From Treponema sp. (GTDB lineage Bacteria > Spirochaetota > Spirochaetia > Treponematales > Breznakiellaceae): a DNA stretch of 51,073 bases. The notes below the pieces were generated by a model. The model saw only the letters and a program-made list of their open reading frames with translations, did no database searches and had not been told where the DNA came from. Positions 16,895 to 26,444 of the stretch are shown here, piece after piece (within the stretch, counting starts at the first letter, position 1; every line of letters starts with the position of its first letter). Location of the stretch: contig JAISAQ010000102.1 of NCBI GenBank assembly GCA_031266775.1, forward strand, positions 1-51,073, written 5' to 3'. The position numbers and the translations under genes were made by a program.

Positions 16895-19287
16895 CAGGCC
16901 GCAGAACCGCGGGACACGAAAGGCCGATTGGGAACGCGCACCCGCGCCGAATCGCCCGCAGGTGTGACAAGCAGGCCTTCGGGGGTATCCAGCACGGCGG
17001 CAGATCCGTCCTGTACGGCGGCGTCTTTTCCGTGGAGGCCCCGGAGCAGCGCCTTCCAGGGTTTTTTCCGCGCGGCCCCACGTTCAAAGGTGTACAGATC
17101 GCCGCTCCGCGAAACCGTGATCACCGCTTCCTTTTCCCCGGACATGCCGTATACCGCCGCCCCGGCGCTTTTCCCGTCGTCAAGGGCAAAAACCTCCGCC
17201 GTTACGTTCTCCGCGTAATCGTAGTCGGGCCGTTCCCCGCCGCCCGTACAGACAATCGAATTCGGCGCCGCCATGAGGGGAAGGCTCATGTAGCCGTGTT
17301 TTTCCTCGTACCAGGCGCCTCCCTTTAGTGTTTTCCCCGTTATGTAATTGGTCCAGATCCCGCCGGGCAAATCACCGCCTGAGGCGCGGGCCTCCGCGGG
17401 GAGATACCAAGTGGCACTTCCGTCTTCGGAAAAAACGGGAGCGGCAAGAAGCGAAGGCCCCAGCATGTACTGACGGTCCAGCCACGCGCAGACAGGATCG
17501 CCGGGAAATTCCAGCATCATGGCCCGCAGCATGGGAATGCCCTCTTCGTGCGACTCGACGGCAGCGCTGAAGAGGTATGGCATGAGGCGGCACTTGAGGT
17601 TCACGAAGAAACGGAGAACATCGGAGGCTTCATCGTCAAAATTCCACGGCACCCGGTAAGACTGGTTGCCGTGCAGCCGGCTGTGGGAAGAAAGGAGGCC
17701 AAAAGCAACCCACCGTTTGAAAAGATCCGCCGTCGCGGTCTGCTCAAAACCGGAAATGTCATGGCTCCAGAAACCAAACCCGGCAAGACCCAGCGAAAGC
17801 CCGCCGCGCAGGGTTTCGGCCATGGATTCGTAGGTCGCCGCGCAGTCCCCGCCCCAGTGAACGGGAAAACGCTGTCCCCCCGCCGTGGCGGAACGGGCAA
17901 AAACGGCGGCTTCTCCCCTTCCCCGTGTCTCCTCAAGAAGGGTAAAGACCGCCTCGTTGTAAAGGAAACTGTAATAGTTGTGCATTCCCCGGGGATCGGC
18001 CCCGTTGTACCAGGCTACATCCGTAGGGATCCTCTCGCCGAAATCGGTCTTGAAGCAGTCAACCCCCATGTCAAGGAGGCGTTTCAGTTTGTCCCGGTAC
18101 CAAGCCGCCGCGGAAGGGTTTGTAAAATCCACAAGCCCCATTCCCGCCTGCCAGCGATCCCACTGCCATACATCCCCGGACGGTTTTTTGACAAGGTAGC
18201 CTTTGGCCATTCCTTCGGCAAAAAGCGGCGATTTTTGCGCGACATAGGGATTGATCCACACACAGATCCTGAGCCCCTTTTCATGCAGGCGCGCCAGCAT
18301 TCCTTTGGGATCGGGAAACTGTTCCCTGTCCCACTGAAAATCCACCCAATGGCATCCCTTCATCCAGAAGCAGTCGAAGTGAAAGACAGAAAGGGGGATC
18401 TTCCGTTCCTCCATGCCGCCTATAAAGGAGTTCACTGTTTTTTCGTCATAGTCGGTGGTAAAGGATGTGGAAAGCCAGAGCCCGAAAGACCAGGCCGGGG
18501 GCAGGGCCGGCCGTCCTGTAAGGGCGGTGTAATTTCGCAGTACATCCTTCAGACCGTTTCCCGTGATGATGTAATAGTCGATTACTTCTCCGGGAACGGA
18601 AAACTGGACGGCGCTTACCACTTCGCTGCCTATTTCGAACGAGACTTTTCCGGGGTTGTTAACCAGTACGCCGTAGCCCCGGCTGCTGAGGTAAAAGGGA
18701 ATGTTTTTGTAGGCCTGTTCGCTGGCGGTGCCTCCGTCTTCGTTCCAGATATCCACCGTCTGCCCGTTTTTGACAAATGGGGTAAAGCGTTCTCCCAGCC
18801 CGTAGATCGTTTCGCCGACGGAAAGATCGAGGTACTGCGTCATGAAGCAGGCGCCGTCCGCGTCTGTGTAGTGAGCCGAATTTCTGCCCGATATCCCCGT
18901 GAGCCTCTTTGCGCCATGAAACAGCGAGACGTTCCATGTTTTCCGTGACGACACAAGGGAAAGGGCGCCCGAACGGAGCGTGACGGCGTTTTCCTTCTCT
19001 TCAATACGCGCGCCCCCCGGACACGGAGGGCGCGTGGCAAGATCGAAGCGCGGCCCCCGTTCGGCAAACCCCCGGTGATGGTACATCGTTACCCGCACAG
19101 CGTGTTCCCCGGCGGATGAAAATTTCGTTGTGACAAGCGGGATGCCCGCGAGCCGTTCGCCCGAAAGTTTCCTGTCCGTGGCATATACGGAAAAAGAACC
19201 GTCTTCTTTTTCGATGTCGACTATGTCAACCAGATTGATACGGGAAAATCCTTTGCGTATTTCCCAGTAGCCGTCACGGAATTTCAT
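16891..19287 (-). CDS. yicI: Alpha-xylosidase, GH31 (YicI type)
   Basis: 798 residues, close to E. coli YicI (772). It removes alpha-1,6-linked xylose from the non-reducing end, as in isoprimeverose and xyloglucan fragments. The GH31 nucleophile is D415 in FKTDFGERIP, matching YicI D416 with the same context. The acid/base is D481 in FPVHWGGDC. The xylose-pocket segment SATAGGQRF is also present, which separates YicI from alpha-glucosidases. There is no signal peptide, so it acts in the cytoplasm on imported sugars. It is the last gene of the CUT1/GH31 operon, 5 bp after the second GH31 gene. Enzyme class is strong; natural substrate is inferred. Confidence 0.9.
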   Translation of the reverse strand: MKFRDGYWEIRKGFSRINLVDIVDIEKEDGSFSVYATDRKLSGERLAGIPLVTTKFSSAGEHAVRVTMYHHRGFAERGPRFDLATRPPCPGGARIEEKENAVTLRSGALSLVSSRKTWNVSLFHGAKRLTGISGRNSAHYTDADGACFMTQYLDLSVGETIYGLGERFTPFVKNGQTVDIWNEDGGTASEQAYKNIPFYLSSRGYGVLVNNPGKVSFEIGSEVVSAVQFSVPGEVIDYYIITGNGLKDVLRNYTALTGRPALPPAWSFGLWLSTSFTTDYDEKTVNSFIGGMEERKIPLSVFHFDCFWMKGCHWVDFQWDREQFPDPKGMLARLHEKGLRICVWINPYVAQKSPLFAEGMAKGYLVKKPSGDVWQWDRWQAGMGLVDFTNPSAAAWYRDKLKRLLDMGVDCFKTDFGERIPTDVAWYNGADPRGMHNYYSFLYNEAVFTLLEETRGRGEAAVFARSATAGGQRFPVHWGGDCAATYESMAETLRGGLSLGLAGFGFWSHDISGFEQTATADLFKRWVAFGLLSSHSRLHGNQSYRVPWNFDDEASDVLRFFVNLKCRLMPYLFSAAVESHEEGIPMLRAMMLEFPGDPVCAWLDRQYMLGPSLLAAPVFSEDGSATWYLPAEARASGGDLPGGIWTNYITGKTLKGGAWYEEKHGYMSLPLMAAPNSIVCTGGGERPDYDYAENVTAEVFALDDGKSAGAAVYGMSGEKEAVITVSRSGDLYTFERGAARKKPWKALLRGLHGKDAAVQDGSAAVLDTPEGLLVTPAGDSARVRVPNRPFVSRGSAAC

Positions 19288-19292
19288 GCGCC

Positions 19293-21341
19293 TTACCCAA
19301 ACACCGCGCCGTCACGGCTAAAGACGGGGATGCGATCCAGAGGAGCGGCAGCCTTGATGACCCCGCCTCCCTCGTGGCTTTCGCCCGTCCACGCGTTGGT
19401 CCAGCGCCCTCCCGCAGGAAGGTACACATCCCGTTCCCTTTCTCCCTCGTAGAGAATGGGCGCGACAAGATAATTGGGGCCGAACATAAACTCGTCCCCG
19501 GTTTCCCAGGACTTCCCGTCGGAGGGGAAATCGTAGAACAGGGGCCGCATCACGGGCGTTCCTTTTTCATGGGCGGCCTTCATCTGCGAGGCCACATAGG
19601 GCCGCAGTTTTTCCCGGAGGAAAAGATACTTTTTGCAGATCTCGTAAACTTCGTCCGAAAAGGACCAGACTTCGTTGTCCGCGCCGGAACGGCAGGTGGC
19701 GCCTCCCGTAGTGCCGTACTGCGGCTTGATGGGCTCGCGGTAGCCGTGAAGGCGCATCACCGGGCAGAAGCAGCCCCACTGGAACCAGCGGACAAGCAGC
19801 TCGTGGAAATGGGGGTCCGCCACCTCGCCGCCGAAGAAGCCCCCTATGTCGGTGGTCCACCAGGGTATGCCGGCGATGCCCATGTTAAGGCCGGCCGCAA
19901 GCTGGTTCCGCAGACTTTCGAAAGTGGAATGTATATCCCCCGACCACACCAATGCGCCGTAACGCTGGCTCCCGGCCCAGGCGCAGCGGAGAAGGTTGAG
20001 AATGTTGTTCTGCCCCGCCGCCTTCATGCCGTCAAAGAAGGTTTTCGCGTACATGAGGGGATACACGTTGCCTATCTGGATATCCGGGCCCAGGTGGTAG
20101 CGGTAGTTGTCAAAATCATAGACCGAATATTCAGGCTCCGCCTCATCGAGCCAGAAAATTTTGACTCCCTTGTCATAATAGTTCCGCTTCGCTTTTTCCC
20201 AGACATAGGAGCGGGCTTCGGGATTGGTGGCATCGTAGTAGAGGGAGTTCCCCTGGAAGTCGGTGTTTATGCCGTAGCCCCGCTCTGTGCGGATCAAAAG
20301 CCCCTGTTCCAGCATCTCCCGCCAGTTTTCGCTCCTCCTGTCCACGGTTGGCCATATGGAGACCATGAGTTCTATATCCATTGCCTTTAACTCGGCGATC
20401 ATGGCGCCGGGATCGGGCCAGTAGACAGGATCGAATTTCCATTCACCCTGATAAGGCCAGTGGAAGAAGTCAACGACAATCACCGAGATTGGAAGCCCCC
20501 GCTTTTTGTACTCGCGCGCCACCCCAAGGAGTTCTTCCTGCGTTTGATACCGCAGCTTGCACTGCCAGAAACCCATGGCGTAACCGGGCATCATGGGAAC
20601 AGTGCCCGCCGCCCTTGCGTAGGCTTCCTCAATTTCGGCGGGGTTGTTTCCGGCGGTGATCCAGTAGTCTATCTTCTTTGACGAGCGCGCTTCCCAGGTG
20701 GTGATGTTTTTCCCGAAGCACGCCCGGCCGACGGCGGGATTGTTCCAGAGGAAGCCGTAGCCCAGGGACGAGATCATGAAAGGGACGCTGGCCTGGGAAT
20801 TGCGCTGGGCAAGTTCCAGATCGGCTCCCTTGAGGTTGAGCCAGGAGTGCTGGTATTGGCCCATGCCGTAGATCTTTTCATCCGGCGAAACCGATTCAAA
20901 GCGGACGGTAATTTCATAATCCCCGCCTATGATAGGCCGGAATTCGCGGGCCTCCAGCTCCAGAGAGCTGTAGGTGCGGTCCTTTATGTCAAGACGGCTG
21001 CGGAGATACTCATTGAGCAACAGTTCCCCCCGGGAATTGTACACCTGTATCTGGCCTATCTTTGATATCCGCGCCTCTATAGCGCCGTTCCGTATGGAAG
21101 CGCCGTCTTCGCCTATGCTAATGTCAACGTGACAGGGCTCCTGGGGAAGCAGCGCCCACTCGTCGGCGTTTCCCGCATCAAGCCCGCCGGCGGTTGTGCG
21201 GCCGCTTTCCGCGCCGGGCATCTCCGCCATTTTGGTGGAACGGACACGGAGGCTGTTTTTGCCCCAGTCTTCTATCCAGAGTTTTTCCGCGTTGTAACGG
21301 TAGACAAGACGATTTCCTTCTTTTGAAAAAAGCGACGACAT
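19293..21341 (-). CDS. GH31 glycoside hydrolase (alpha-glucosidase/alpha-xylosidase-like)
   Basis: 682 residues from ATG 21339-21341. The in-frame ATG five codons earlier is rejected because it overlaps the GGAGG Shine-Dalgarno that serves this start. An N-terminal beta-sandwich leads into the GH31 barrel. The nucleophile is D399 in KIFWLDEAEPEY and the likely acid/base Asp is in GALVWSGDI; the GFWQCKLRY and PWWTTDIGGF blocks confirm the family. The pocket residues differ from the neighbouring YicI-type enzyme, so the two probably cleave different alpha-links of one oligosaccharide. No signal peptide. It is preceded by the YesL-like gene and followed by the alpha-xylosidase gene. Confidence 0.88.
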   Translation of the reverse strand: MSSLFSKEGNRLVYRYNAEKLWIEDWGKNSLRVRSTKMAEMPGAESGRTTAGGLDAGNADEWALLPQEPCHVDISIGEDGASIRNGAIEARISKIGQIQVYNSRGELLLNEYLRSRLDIKDRTYSSLELEAREFRPIIGGDYEITVRFESVSPDEKIYGMGQYQHSWLNLKGADLELAQRNSQASVPFMISSLGYGFLWNNPAVGRACFGKNITTWEARSSKKIDYWITAGNNPAEIEEAYARAAGTVPMMPGYAMGFWQCKLRYQTQEELLGVAREYKKRGLPISVIVVDFFHWPYQGEWKFDPVYWPDPGAMIAELKAMDIELMVSIWPTVDRRSENWREMLEQGLLIRTERGYGINTDFQGNSLYYDATNPEARSYVWEKAKRNYYDKGVKIFWLDEAEPEYSVYDFDNYRYHLGPDIQIGNVYPLMYAKTFFDGMKAAGQNNILNLLRCAWAGSQRYGALVWSGDIHSTFESLRNQLAAGLNMGIAGIPWWTTDIGGFFGGEVADPHFHELLVRWFQWGCFCPVMRLHGYREPIKPQYGTTGGATCRSGADNEVWSFSDEVYEICKKYLFLREKLRPYVASQMKAAHEKGTPVMRPLFYDFPSDGKSWETGDEFMFGPNYLVAPILYEGERERDVYLPAGGRWTNAWTGESHEGGGVIKAAAPLDRIPVFSRDGAVFG

Positions 21342-21362
21342 GTTGTTTTCCTCCATACTATT

Positions 21363-22034
21363 CTATTTTTTCCCTGCCCCTGGGGCAGGATCAAGATACC
21401 ATTGACCGTTTGCGTCCGCCGCGCCGGGAGTATGGCGGATAAGGAGCGGCTCCATTATCTTTGAAAAACAAAAGAGGGCCCCGGCGGGCACAAGAAAGAT
21501 AAACAGGGGAATGAAATACGACAGCGCCGCGGCGGCGGTGACAATCACAAGAAGCGCCAGCGTACAGTGAAGGTAACGGAAACACATATATGTGGAAAGT
21601 TTGATCGCTTCCGGTATCGTCATGTGAAAGCGGGAAAGAACGGGAAAGGCGTACATCAGTACCGCGAGAAACACCATCGCGGCGGCGGTGTAGAAACAAA
21701 GAAGGAAAGCGCCGAAATAACCGCCGATATCGGCCGTGATGTTCCGGTTAACAAGCAGCAGAAAAACAAGGGCGGCAAAGCAGATCCAGATGAGGGTGGC
21801 CTTTACAAAGTTCAGTTTAAAGGAACGCCAAAATTCACCCCAAAGATGTCCCCGTTCACCCCGGATCACCTTGACCATGGCATAGTAAAAAGCCGTTGCG
21901 GCGGCCCCCGCGGTAACAAGGGGAAGGGAACAAAGGAGCCAGATAAGGTTCAGTGTCACGATGTCAAAAAGTTTTTCCATCCAGACATGCAGTCCGCCCT
22001 CAAAGAGCCGCTTCTTTGTCTTCGCGGCTTTCAT
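21363..22034 (-). CDS. YesL/DUF624 family integral membrane protein
   Basis: 223 residues from ATG 22032-22034, which overlaps the permease stop by 4 nt (ATGA). Five hydrophobic segments are visible (roughly 25-50, 74-95, 99-125, 155-180 and 182-205). The N-terminal helix followed by a GERGHLWGEFWRSFKLNF loop is typical of DUF624 proteins (YesL), which are commonly found in polysaccharide-utilisation ABC operons and have no proven function. It lies between the second permease and the GH31 genes. A transport-accessory or sensor role is inferred from context only. Confidence 0.8.
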   Translation of the reverse strand: MKAAKTKKRLFEGGLHVWMEKLFDIVTLNLIWLLCSLPLVTAGAAATAFYYAMVKVIRGERGHLWGEFWRSFKLNFVKATLIWICFAALVFLLLVNRNITADIGGYFGAFLLCFYTAAAMVFLAVLMYAFPVLSRFHMTIPEAIKLSTYMCFRYLHCTLALLVIVTAAAALSYFIPLFIFLVPAGALFCFSKIMEPLLIRHTPGAADANGQWYLDPAPGAGKK

Positions 22035-22894
22035 TCTTTTACGGAACCCGCGGTCATGCCGCTGACGATGTACTTTTGCAGAAACACAAAGGTGAGCACT
22101 ACAGGGATCACGAGAATACAGCCGTAAGCCATGATGCAGTTCCACCTGGTTCCGTATTTACTCTGAAATTTGTAGATGTTCGCGGTAAGGGGGCGCATCT
22201 CCGGTTTTACGTTAAAGGTCATGGAGTAGGCCAGATCGTTCCAGCCGCCCAGAAAAGAAATGGTCATTACCGTAACAATACCGACCTTGATGGCGGGAAT
22301 CATGATCTGGATGAACGACCGGAAAACCCCGCAGCCGTCTATCCGGGCCGCGTCATCCAGGGAAGAGGGGATGCTTCTGAAATAGGGCCTTAAGGTAATG
22401 ACGATGAAGGGAATGGACCCCGACGCTATCGCCAGCGACGGCGAAAAAAACGTGTTAAGGATATTAAGGCGGCTGAAGATAAGGTACATCGGCGTAAGCA
22501 TAAGCGACGCGGGCAGCATCTGGGTCACAAGGAAGGCAAGAAGAAAAGCCCTGGTGCCAGGCACCTTGTAGCGGCCCATGCCGTATGCCGTCGGTATTCC
22601 CAGCACAAGGGAAATTGTCATGGAGCAGAAGGCTATGACAAAACTGTTCCTGAGGGAGATAAGAAAATCCTTGTCGCTTAAATTGAGCCGCCAGGGCTCC
22701 AAAGTAAAAGTGCGGGGAAAGTAGGTAACGATTTTTCCGAACGCTTCGGCGTCTGTTTTCAGGGACATACAGAGGAGCCAGTAAACCGGAAACAGAAAAA
22801 CAACCGCTATGAGTACCGCCGCGAATCCAAGGAGCGCGTTTCTTCTTCCCGCTCTGGTAAAAAGAAAACCTGTTTTGTATGTCATATCCGCCAT
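22031..22894 (-). CDS. Carbohydrate ABC transporter permease, CUT1 (MalG-like)
   Basis: 287 residues with six transmembrane helices. The EAA loop that contacts the ATPase reads DDAARIDGCGVFRSFIQIMIP (~180-200), the standard form for CUT1 inner-membrane permeases. Sugar-specific residues cannot be read. The start ATG lies 1 nt after the stop of the first permease, with GAGGAG upstream. It forms the transmembrane channel with the neighbouring permease. No ATPase gene is in the operon; a shared MsmK-type ATPase elsewhere is presumed. Confidence 0.92.
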   Translation of the reverse strand: MADMTYKTGFLFTRAGRRNALLGFAAVLIAVVFLFPVYWLLCMSLKTDAEAFGKIVTYFPRTFTLEPWRLNLSDKDFLISLRNSFVIAFCSMTISLVLGIPTAYGMGRYKVPGTRAFLLAFLVTQMLPASLMLTPMYLIFSRLNILNTFFSPSLAIASGSIPFIVITLRPYFRSIPSSLDDAARIDGCGVFRSFIQIMIPAIKVGIVTVMTISFLGGWNDLAYSMTFNVKPEMRPLTANIYKFQSKYGTRWNCIMAYGCILVIPVVLTFVFLQKYIVSGMTAGSVKE

Positions 22895-22895
22895 G

Positions 22896-23786
22896 TCACT
22901 GCTCCTCGGAAAGACTCATTTTAAGATAAAGAAGGCCAATTACAAAAAGACAAAAGAAAAGGACAATAGCCGAGGAAGAGCCCATTGAAAATTTGTATTC
23001 GGTAAAGGACAGCCTGTAGGAATAGGTGCCCAGAACATCGGTCGCGTTAAGAGGCCCTCCGGCAGTCATGATGAACATTAAATCGAACGCCTTGAACGTG
23101 TATATAAAGCCCAGCATCAGCACCGCGAGAATCGAAGAGCGTATGCAGGGGATTGTTATCTTCCAGAACCGGACCCACGCATTCGCCCCGTCAATCGAGG
23201 CGCTTTCGTATATTTCTTCGGGAACATTGGTCAATCCCGATGTAAGGAGCAGCATGTTAAAGGGAATGCCCACCCAGCAGTTCATCGCGATAACCGCCGC
23301 CATGGCCATGGTCCTGTCCGCCAGCCACATGGGAAAACTGGTAACAAGGCCAATTTTATTGAGGAGATCGTTTATTACCCCTATCTGGCCGAACATGTTT
23401 TTGCCGAGGAGGGCTGTCACCGACATGGGCATCATGTAGGCGATAAGCACAAGCCCCCGCACGGGGCCCGCCAGCGTAAATTTTCTGGAGAAAAACAGGG
23501 CAAGAAGAAACCCGACGGTAAACTGGACGGCAATACAGCAGAACGTAAATACGAATGAGTTTCGCAATATCAGCCTGAACGTGGAATCGCCAAAGAGCTC
23601 GATGTAATTGCGCAATCCCACAAAAACATCGGTCCCGCTCCTGAAGGTTCTGACATCCACATCCCGGAATCCCAGAATAAAATTATAGACAAGGGGATAT
23701 CCCAAAAGCGCAAGTATATACGCCATTCCCGGAAAAATAAAAGCGTATCCTTCTGCATTTTTCCTGGCCAGTAATCCAAGTTTCAA
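22896..23786 (-). CDS. Carbohydrate ABC transporter permease, CUT1 (MalF-like)
   Basis: 296 residues. The start is taken as TTG 23784-23786 because AGGGAGG lies 5 nt ahead; the ATG ten codons upstream (23816) has no site and would add residues with no homology pattern. Six helices are visible. The EAA loop reads YESASIDGANAWVRFWKITIP (~185-205). It pairs with the MalG-like protein and receives sugar from the lipoprotein encoded just upstream (71 bp). Class is secure, substrate unknown. Confidence 0.9.
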   Translation of the reverse strand: MKLGLLARKNAEGYAFIFPGMAYILALLGYPLVYNFILGFRDVDVRTFRSGTDVFVGLRNYIELFGDSTFRLILRNSFVFTFCCIAVQFTVGFLLALFFSRKFTLAGPVRGLVLIAYMMPMSVTALLGKNMFGQIGVINDLLNKIGLVTSFPMWLADRTMAMAAVIAMNCWVGIPFNMLLLTSGLTNVPEEIYESASIDGANAWVRFWKITIPCIRSSILAVLMLGFIYTFKAFDLMFIMTAGGPLNATDVLGTYSYRLSFTEYKFSMGSSSAIVLFFCLFVIGLLYLKMSLSEEQ

Positions 23787-23857
23787 GGGATACCTCCCTG
23801 TACAAAATACAGGCACGGGGACGCCGGAAAACTTCCCGGCAAGCCCCCTCTCTCCTG

Positions 23858-25129
23858 TTACTGCGCTATGGGCGCTTTTTCAAAGATGGGCGCAAGCGTA
23901 GCGGCGGCGGCTTTCATCGTGTCCGCCGGGGTCTTTTCGCCCAAGAGTACGGTCTGCCCTGCCGTGTAAAGGGCGCGCGAAATCGTGGGCCATTCGGCGT
24001 GGGGGCCGCGGGCCACGGCATAATTCATGCCGTCGGTGAATACGGCGAAGTAGGGATCGGTGGTCCAGAAATCGCGGAGCTTTGACGCGTCTACCCGCAC
24101 GGGAAGTTTACCGGCAATCTCGCACCAGTACGCCACATTTTCCGCGGTTTCCATATAGGTAAGGAATTCGACGCAGAGATCGCGGTATTTGGTTCCCGCG
24201 CAGACGCCGAAATTTTCACCGCCTATGACGGAGGCGTATTTTTGATCCTTGGGAAGCAGCGTATATTCAACCTTGAAAGCGCCGCCTATTTTGGGAAGAT
24301 CGCTTGCAATCTGCCATGTCCCCGATTCCACCATCGCGGCTTTTCCGGCAATAAAGGCGTTCATCGCGTCTCCCTGGCCCCAGTTGACAACTTCCCGGCT
24401 CATATATCCCTTCTGTATGAGGCCGGCAAGGAATTCCATGGCCCGTATACTTCCCGGCGAATCAAGCTGTGCGACAGAACCGCCCGCCGCGTAGAGCCAG
24501 GGAATAAACTGAAAAGTGCCTTCCTCGTTCGAAATCGCGCTCATCGCGAAGCCGTAGCGGGAATCGGCGGCGTTGGTCAGTTTTGCGCAGGCGGCCTCGA
24601 ATTCCGCCCATGTTGTGGGCTTCGCCACTCCGGCCGCGTTGAGGAGATCCATGTTGCAGGCCAGGGCCAGACAGTTTGAATTGTTCGGCAGCCCGTAGAT
24701 CCGGCCGTTGGCGTCCATGGTGCTGCTGAGAGGGCCGGGATAAAACTCGCCAAGCTGGCCCCACGCGTTGAGTTCGTTGGTAATGTCCTCAAAAACCCCG
24801 AGCGCTATGTAAGAAGCGTGATCCGGGGAATCCACCATCCCGATATCGGGAAGCTGCCCCGACACCGCCCCTATGGTATACTGGTTCATCAATTCATCCC
24901 GCGCCATGAACGTTGCCGTAATATTGACGTTTTCCGCCTCGTGCAGTTTGTTGAAATCATCGGCAAGTTTGTTCAGGGCTTCCGCTTCATGCTCAAAATA
25001 ATGCCACACCGAAATATTAATGGGCCCGCCTGCCCGGGAGCCGCCCTGCGCCCTGTTGCCGCATCCGGCAAAAAGAATCATGACCAGCGCCGCCCACACA
25101 AGGGCAAGCCGTACCGTTTTTTTGTTCAT
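23858..25129 (-). CDS. Extracellular sugar-binding lipoprotein (CUT1 ABC importer)
   Basis: 423 residues from ATG 25127-25129, with AGGAGG upstream. The signal peptide ends in a lipobox LFAGC, so the mature protein is lipid-anchored. The mature part is a family-1 solute-binding protein (SBP_bac_1): SVWHYFEHE, GQLPDIGMVDSPD, GLPNNSNCLALACN, and AFIAGKAAMVESGTWQ are typical. Such proteins bind oligosaccharides at the inner or outer leaflet of the periplasm in spirochaetes. First gene of the operon; expression probably depends on the promoter at 25174-25202 and the LacI-type regulator divergently encoded. Confidence 0.92.
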   Translation of the reverse strand: MNKKTVRLALVWAALVMILFAGCGNRAQGGSRAGGPINISVWHYFEHEAEALNKLADDFNKLHEAENVNITATFMARDELMNQYTIGAVSGQLPDIGMVDSPDHASYIALGVFEDITNELNAWGQLGEFYPGPLSSTMDANGRIYGLPNNSNCLALACNMDLLNAAGVAKPTTWAEFEAACAKLTNAADSRYGFAMSAISNEEGTFQFIPWLYAAGGSVAQLDSPGSIRAMEFLAGLIQKGYMSREVVNWGQGDAMNAFIAGKAAMVESGTWQIASDLPKIGGAFKVEYTLLPKDQKYASVIGGENFGVCAGTKYRDLCVEFLTYMETAENVAYWCEIAGKLPVRVDASKLRDFWTTDPYFAVFTDGMNYAVARGPHAEWPTISRALYTAGQTVLLGEKTPADTMKAAAATLAPIFEKAPIAQ

Positions 25130-25154
25130 CCGTTCCTCCTGATAAAAATATGAT

Positions 25155-25178
25155 ATACGTGCATCATGAACAACGTAT
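25155..25178. promoter_or_regulatory. Candidate LacI-family operator
   Basis: ATACGT (25155-25160) is mirrored by ACGTAT (25173-25178) across 12 nt. The site overlaps the -10 element of the sugar operon and extends past its start, a repression position. The core of the spacer contains TTCATGAT. The lacI-type gene starts 131 bp away. Confidence 0.45.
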
Positions 25179-25202
25179 AACATATCTTCCCTGTCCTGTC
25201 AA
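25174..25202 (-). promoter_or_regulatory. Promoter of the CUT1/GH31 operon
   Basis: On the minus strand a perfect TTGACA (25197-25202) is followed after 17 nt by TATACG (25174-25179). The transcription start would fall about 40 nt ahead of the binding-protein ATG. Confidence 0.65.
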
Positions 25203-25308
25203 CATCTGCCGTCAAAAAACATCCCGGTTCCGGGCTTTTTGTCACTCACAGGCGTATTTTGAAGCTGATTCGATTGCTTTCTTTGAAGATCTGTAGTATA
25301 AGTCATTA

Positions 25309-26412
25309 ATGCGTATCAGACAGAAGGACATTGCGAATGTGCTGGGCATCTCCCCCATTACCGTAAGCCGCGCCTTTAACAATTCCGGTTATGTTTCCCC
25401 TGAACTGAAAAAACGCATCCTTGATTATGCGAAGAAACAATCCTATAAGCCGCACCGCGCCTCCCAGATTCTTGTAAGGAACAAAACCAGGCTCATATCG
25501 GTTTTCACTTCCACCTTTCCGTCGTTTGTATGGGACGACATTGAAAGGGGCGTCAGGAGCGCCGCCGAATATATAGGCCCCCTTAACTACGAAGTTCATT
25601 TTTTCAGAATTCCGGAATTTGATACGGAACGTTACCTCAAGACGCTGAAACGGGAAATACGAAGCGGCCTTGACGCGGCGGCCTTTCTCTGCAGCCGCGT
25701 GTACCGCATGAAGGAGATCGTGGAACTCATAGAAAGGGCCGGCGTACCGTATGTTTTTTACAATGTGGATGATCCCGGTACAAACCGGATCTGTTACATC
25801 GGAACGGATTATCCCGCCGGCGGGCGGCTCGTGGCGAATTTTATAGGCAAATCCCTCAGCCTCAAGGGCGCCGGAAAGATCCTTGTAATAAGCATCAACG
25901 AGGATGCGGACCGCGTGACAAACAGTCCCGACATTAACAAGAAGCGGATCAGCGGTTTCCTTGAAGTCCTCAATGGCCAGTATCCTTTTGTTGCAAGCCG
26001 GATCGAATACATCAACATGAAATCAAAGACCGGCATCGGCACGCAAATCAAACGGTTCCTTAAAAAAAACGAAGGCAAGGTGGACGCCGTGTATTTTGTA
26101 CCCGCCTATACGGACGATTTTCTCGACGGTCTTGAAGCCTGCAATTACCGCCGGGCGATCACGCTGCTTCATGACGTAAACGCCCGCACGCTGCGCTGTC
26201 TTGAAAACGGCGCCCTTACGGCCATTGTATTTCAGGACCCGGTGCTTCAGGGCTACACCGCGGTAAGAACGCTGGAGAACATCCTGGAATCAATGATCAG
26301 GGAACGGCAACGGGATGTGGAAATAGCCCATACGCTCATTTTCAAAGAGAATGTCAATTACCTGAAAAACCACTACCTTCTGTCGGAACCGGACAGTTCC
26401 GGCGCCCTGTAG
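25309..26412 (+). CDS. LacI-family transcriptional regulator
   Basis: 367 residues. An N-terminal helix-turn-helix (RQKDIANVLGISPITVSRAFN) and hinge (~50-60) precede a periplasmic-binding-like sugar-sensing domain (IERGVRSAAEYIGPLNYEV; PAYTDDFLDGLEAC). It is divergent from the CUT1/GH31 operon and is the obvious regulator of it, binding the candidate palindrome at 25155-25178. A TAGTAT hexamer 9 nt before the ATG and no Shine-Dalgarno suggest a leaderless or near-leaderless message. Family secure; target inferred from location. Confidence 0.9.
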   Translation: MRIRQKDIANVLGISPITVSRAFNNSGYVSPELKKRILDYAKKQSYKPHRASQILVRNKTRLISVFTSTFPSFVWDDIERGVRSAAEYIGPLNYEVHFFRIPEFDTERYLKTLKREIRSGLDAAAFLCSRVYRMKEIVELIERAGVPYVFYNVDDPGTNRICYIGTDYPAGGRLVANFIGKSLSLKGAGKILVISINEDADRVTNSPDINKKRISGFLEVLNGQYPFVASRIEYINMKSKTGIGTQIKRFLKKNEGKVDAVYFVPAYTDDFLDGLEACNYRRAITLLHDVNARTLRCLENGALTAIVFQDPVLQGYTAVRTLENILESMIRERQRDVEIAHTLIFKENVNYLKNHYLLSEPDSSGAL

Positions 26413-26444
26413 CCTTTAGCGGCGTTGTTCGATAACGCGGAAGC

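Noticed and set aside
17548-18948. 466-codon open frame on the plus strand
   Set aside because: It runs entirely antisense to the YicI-type GH31 gene, whose active-site residues and family motifs are intact; the plus frame has no recognised motif and arises from codon bias.
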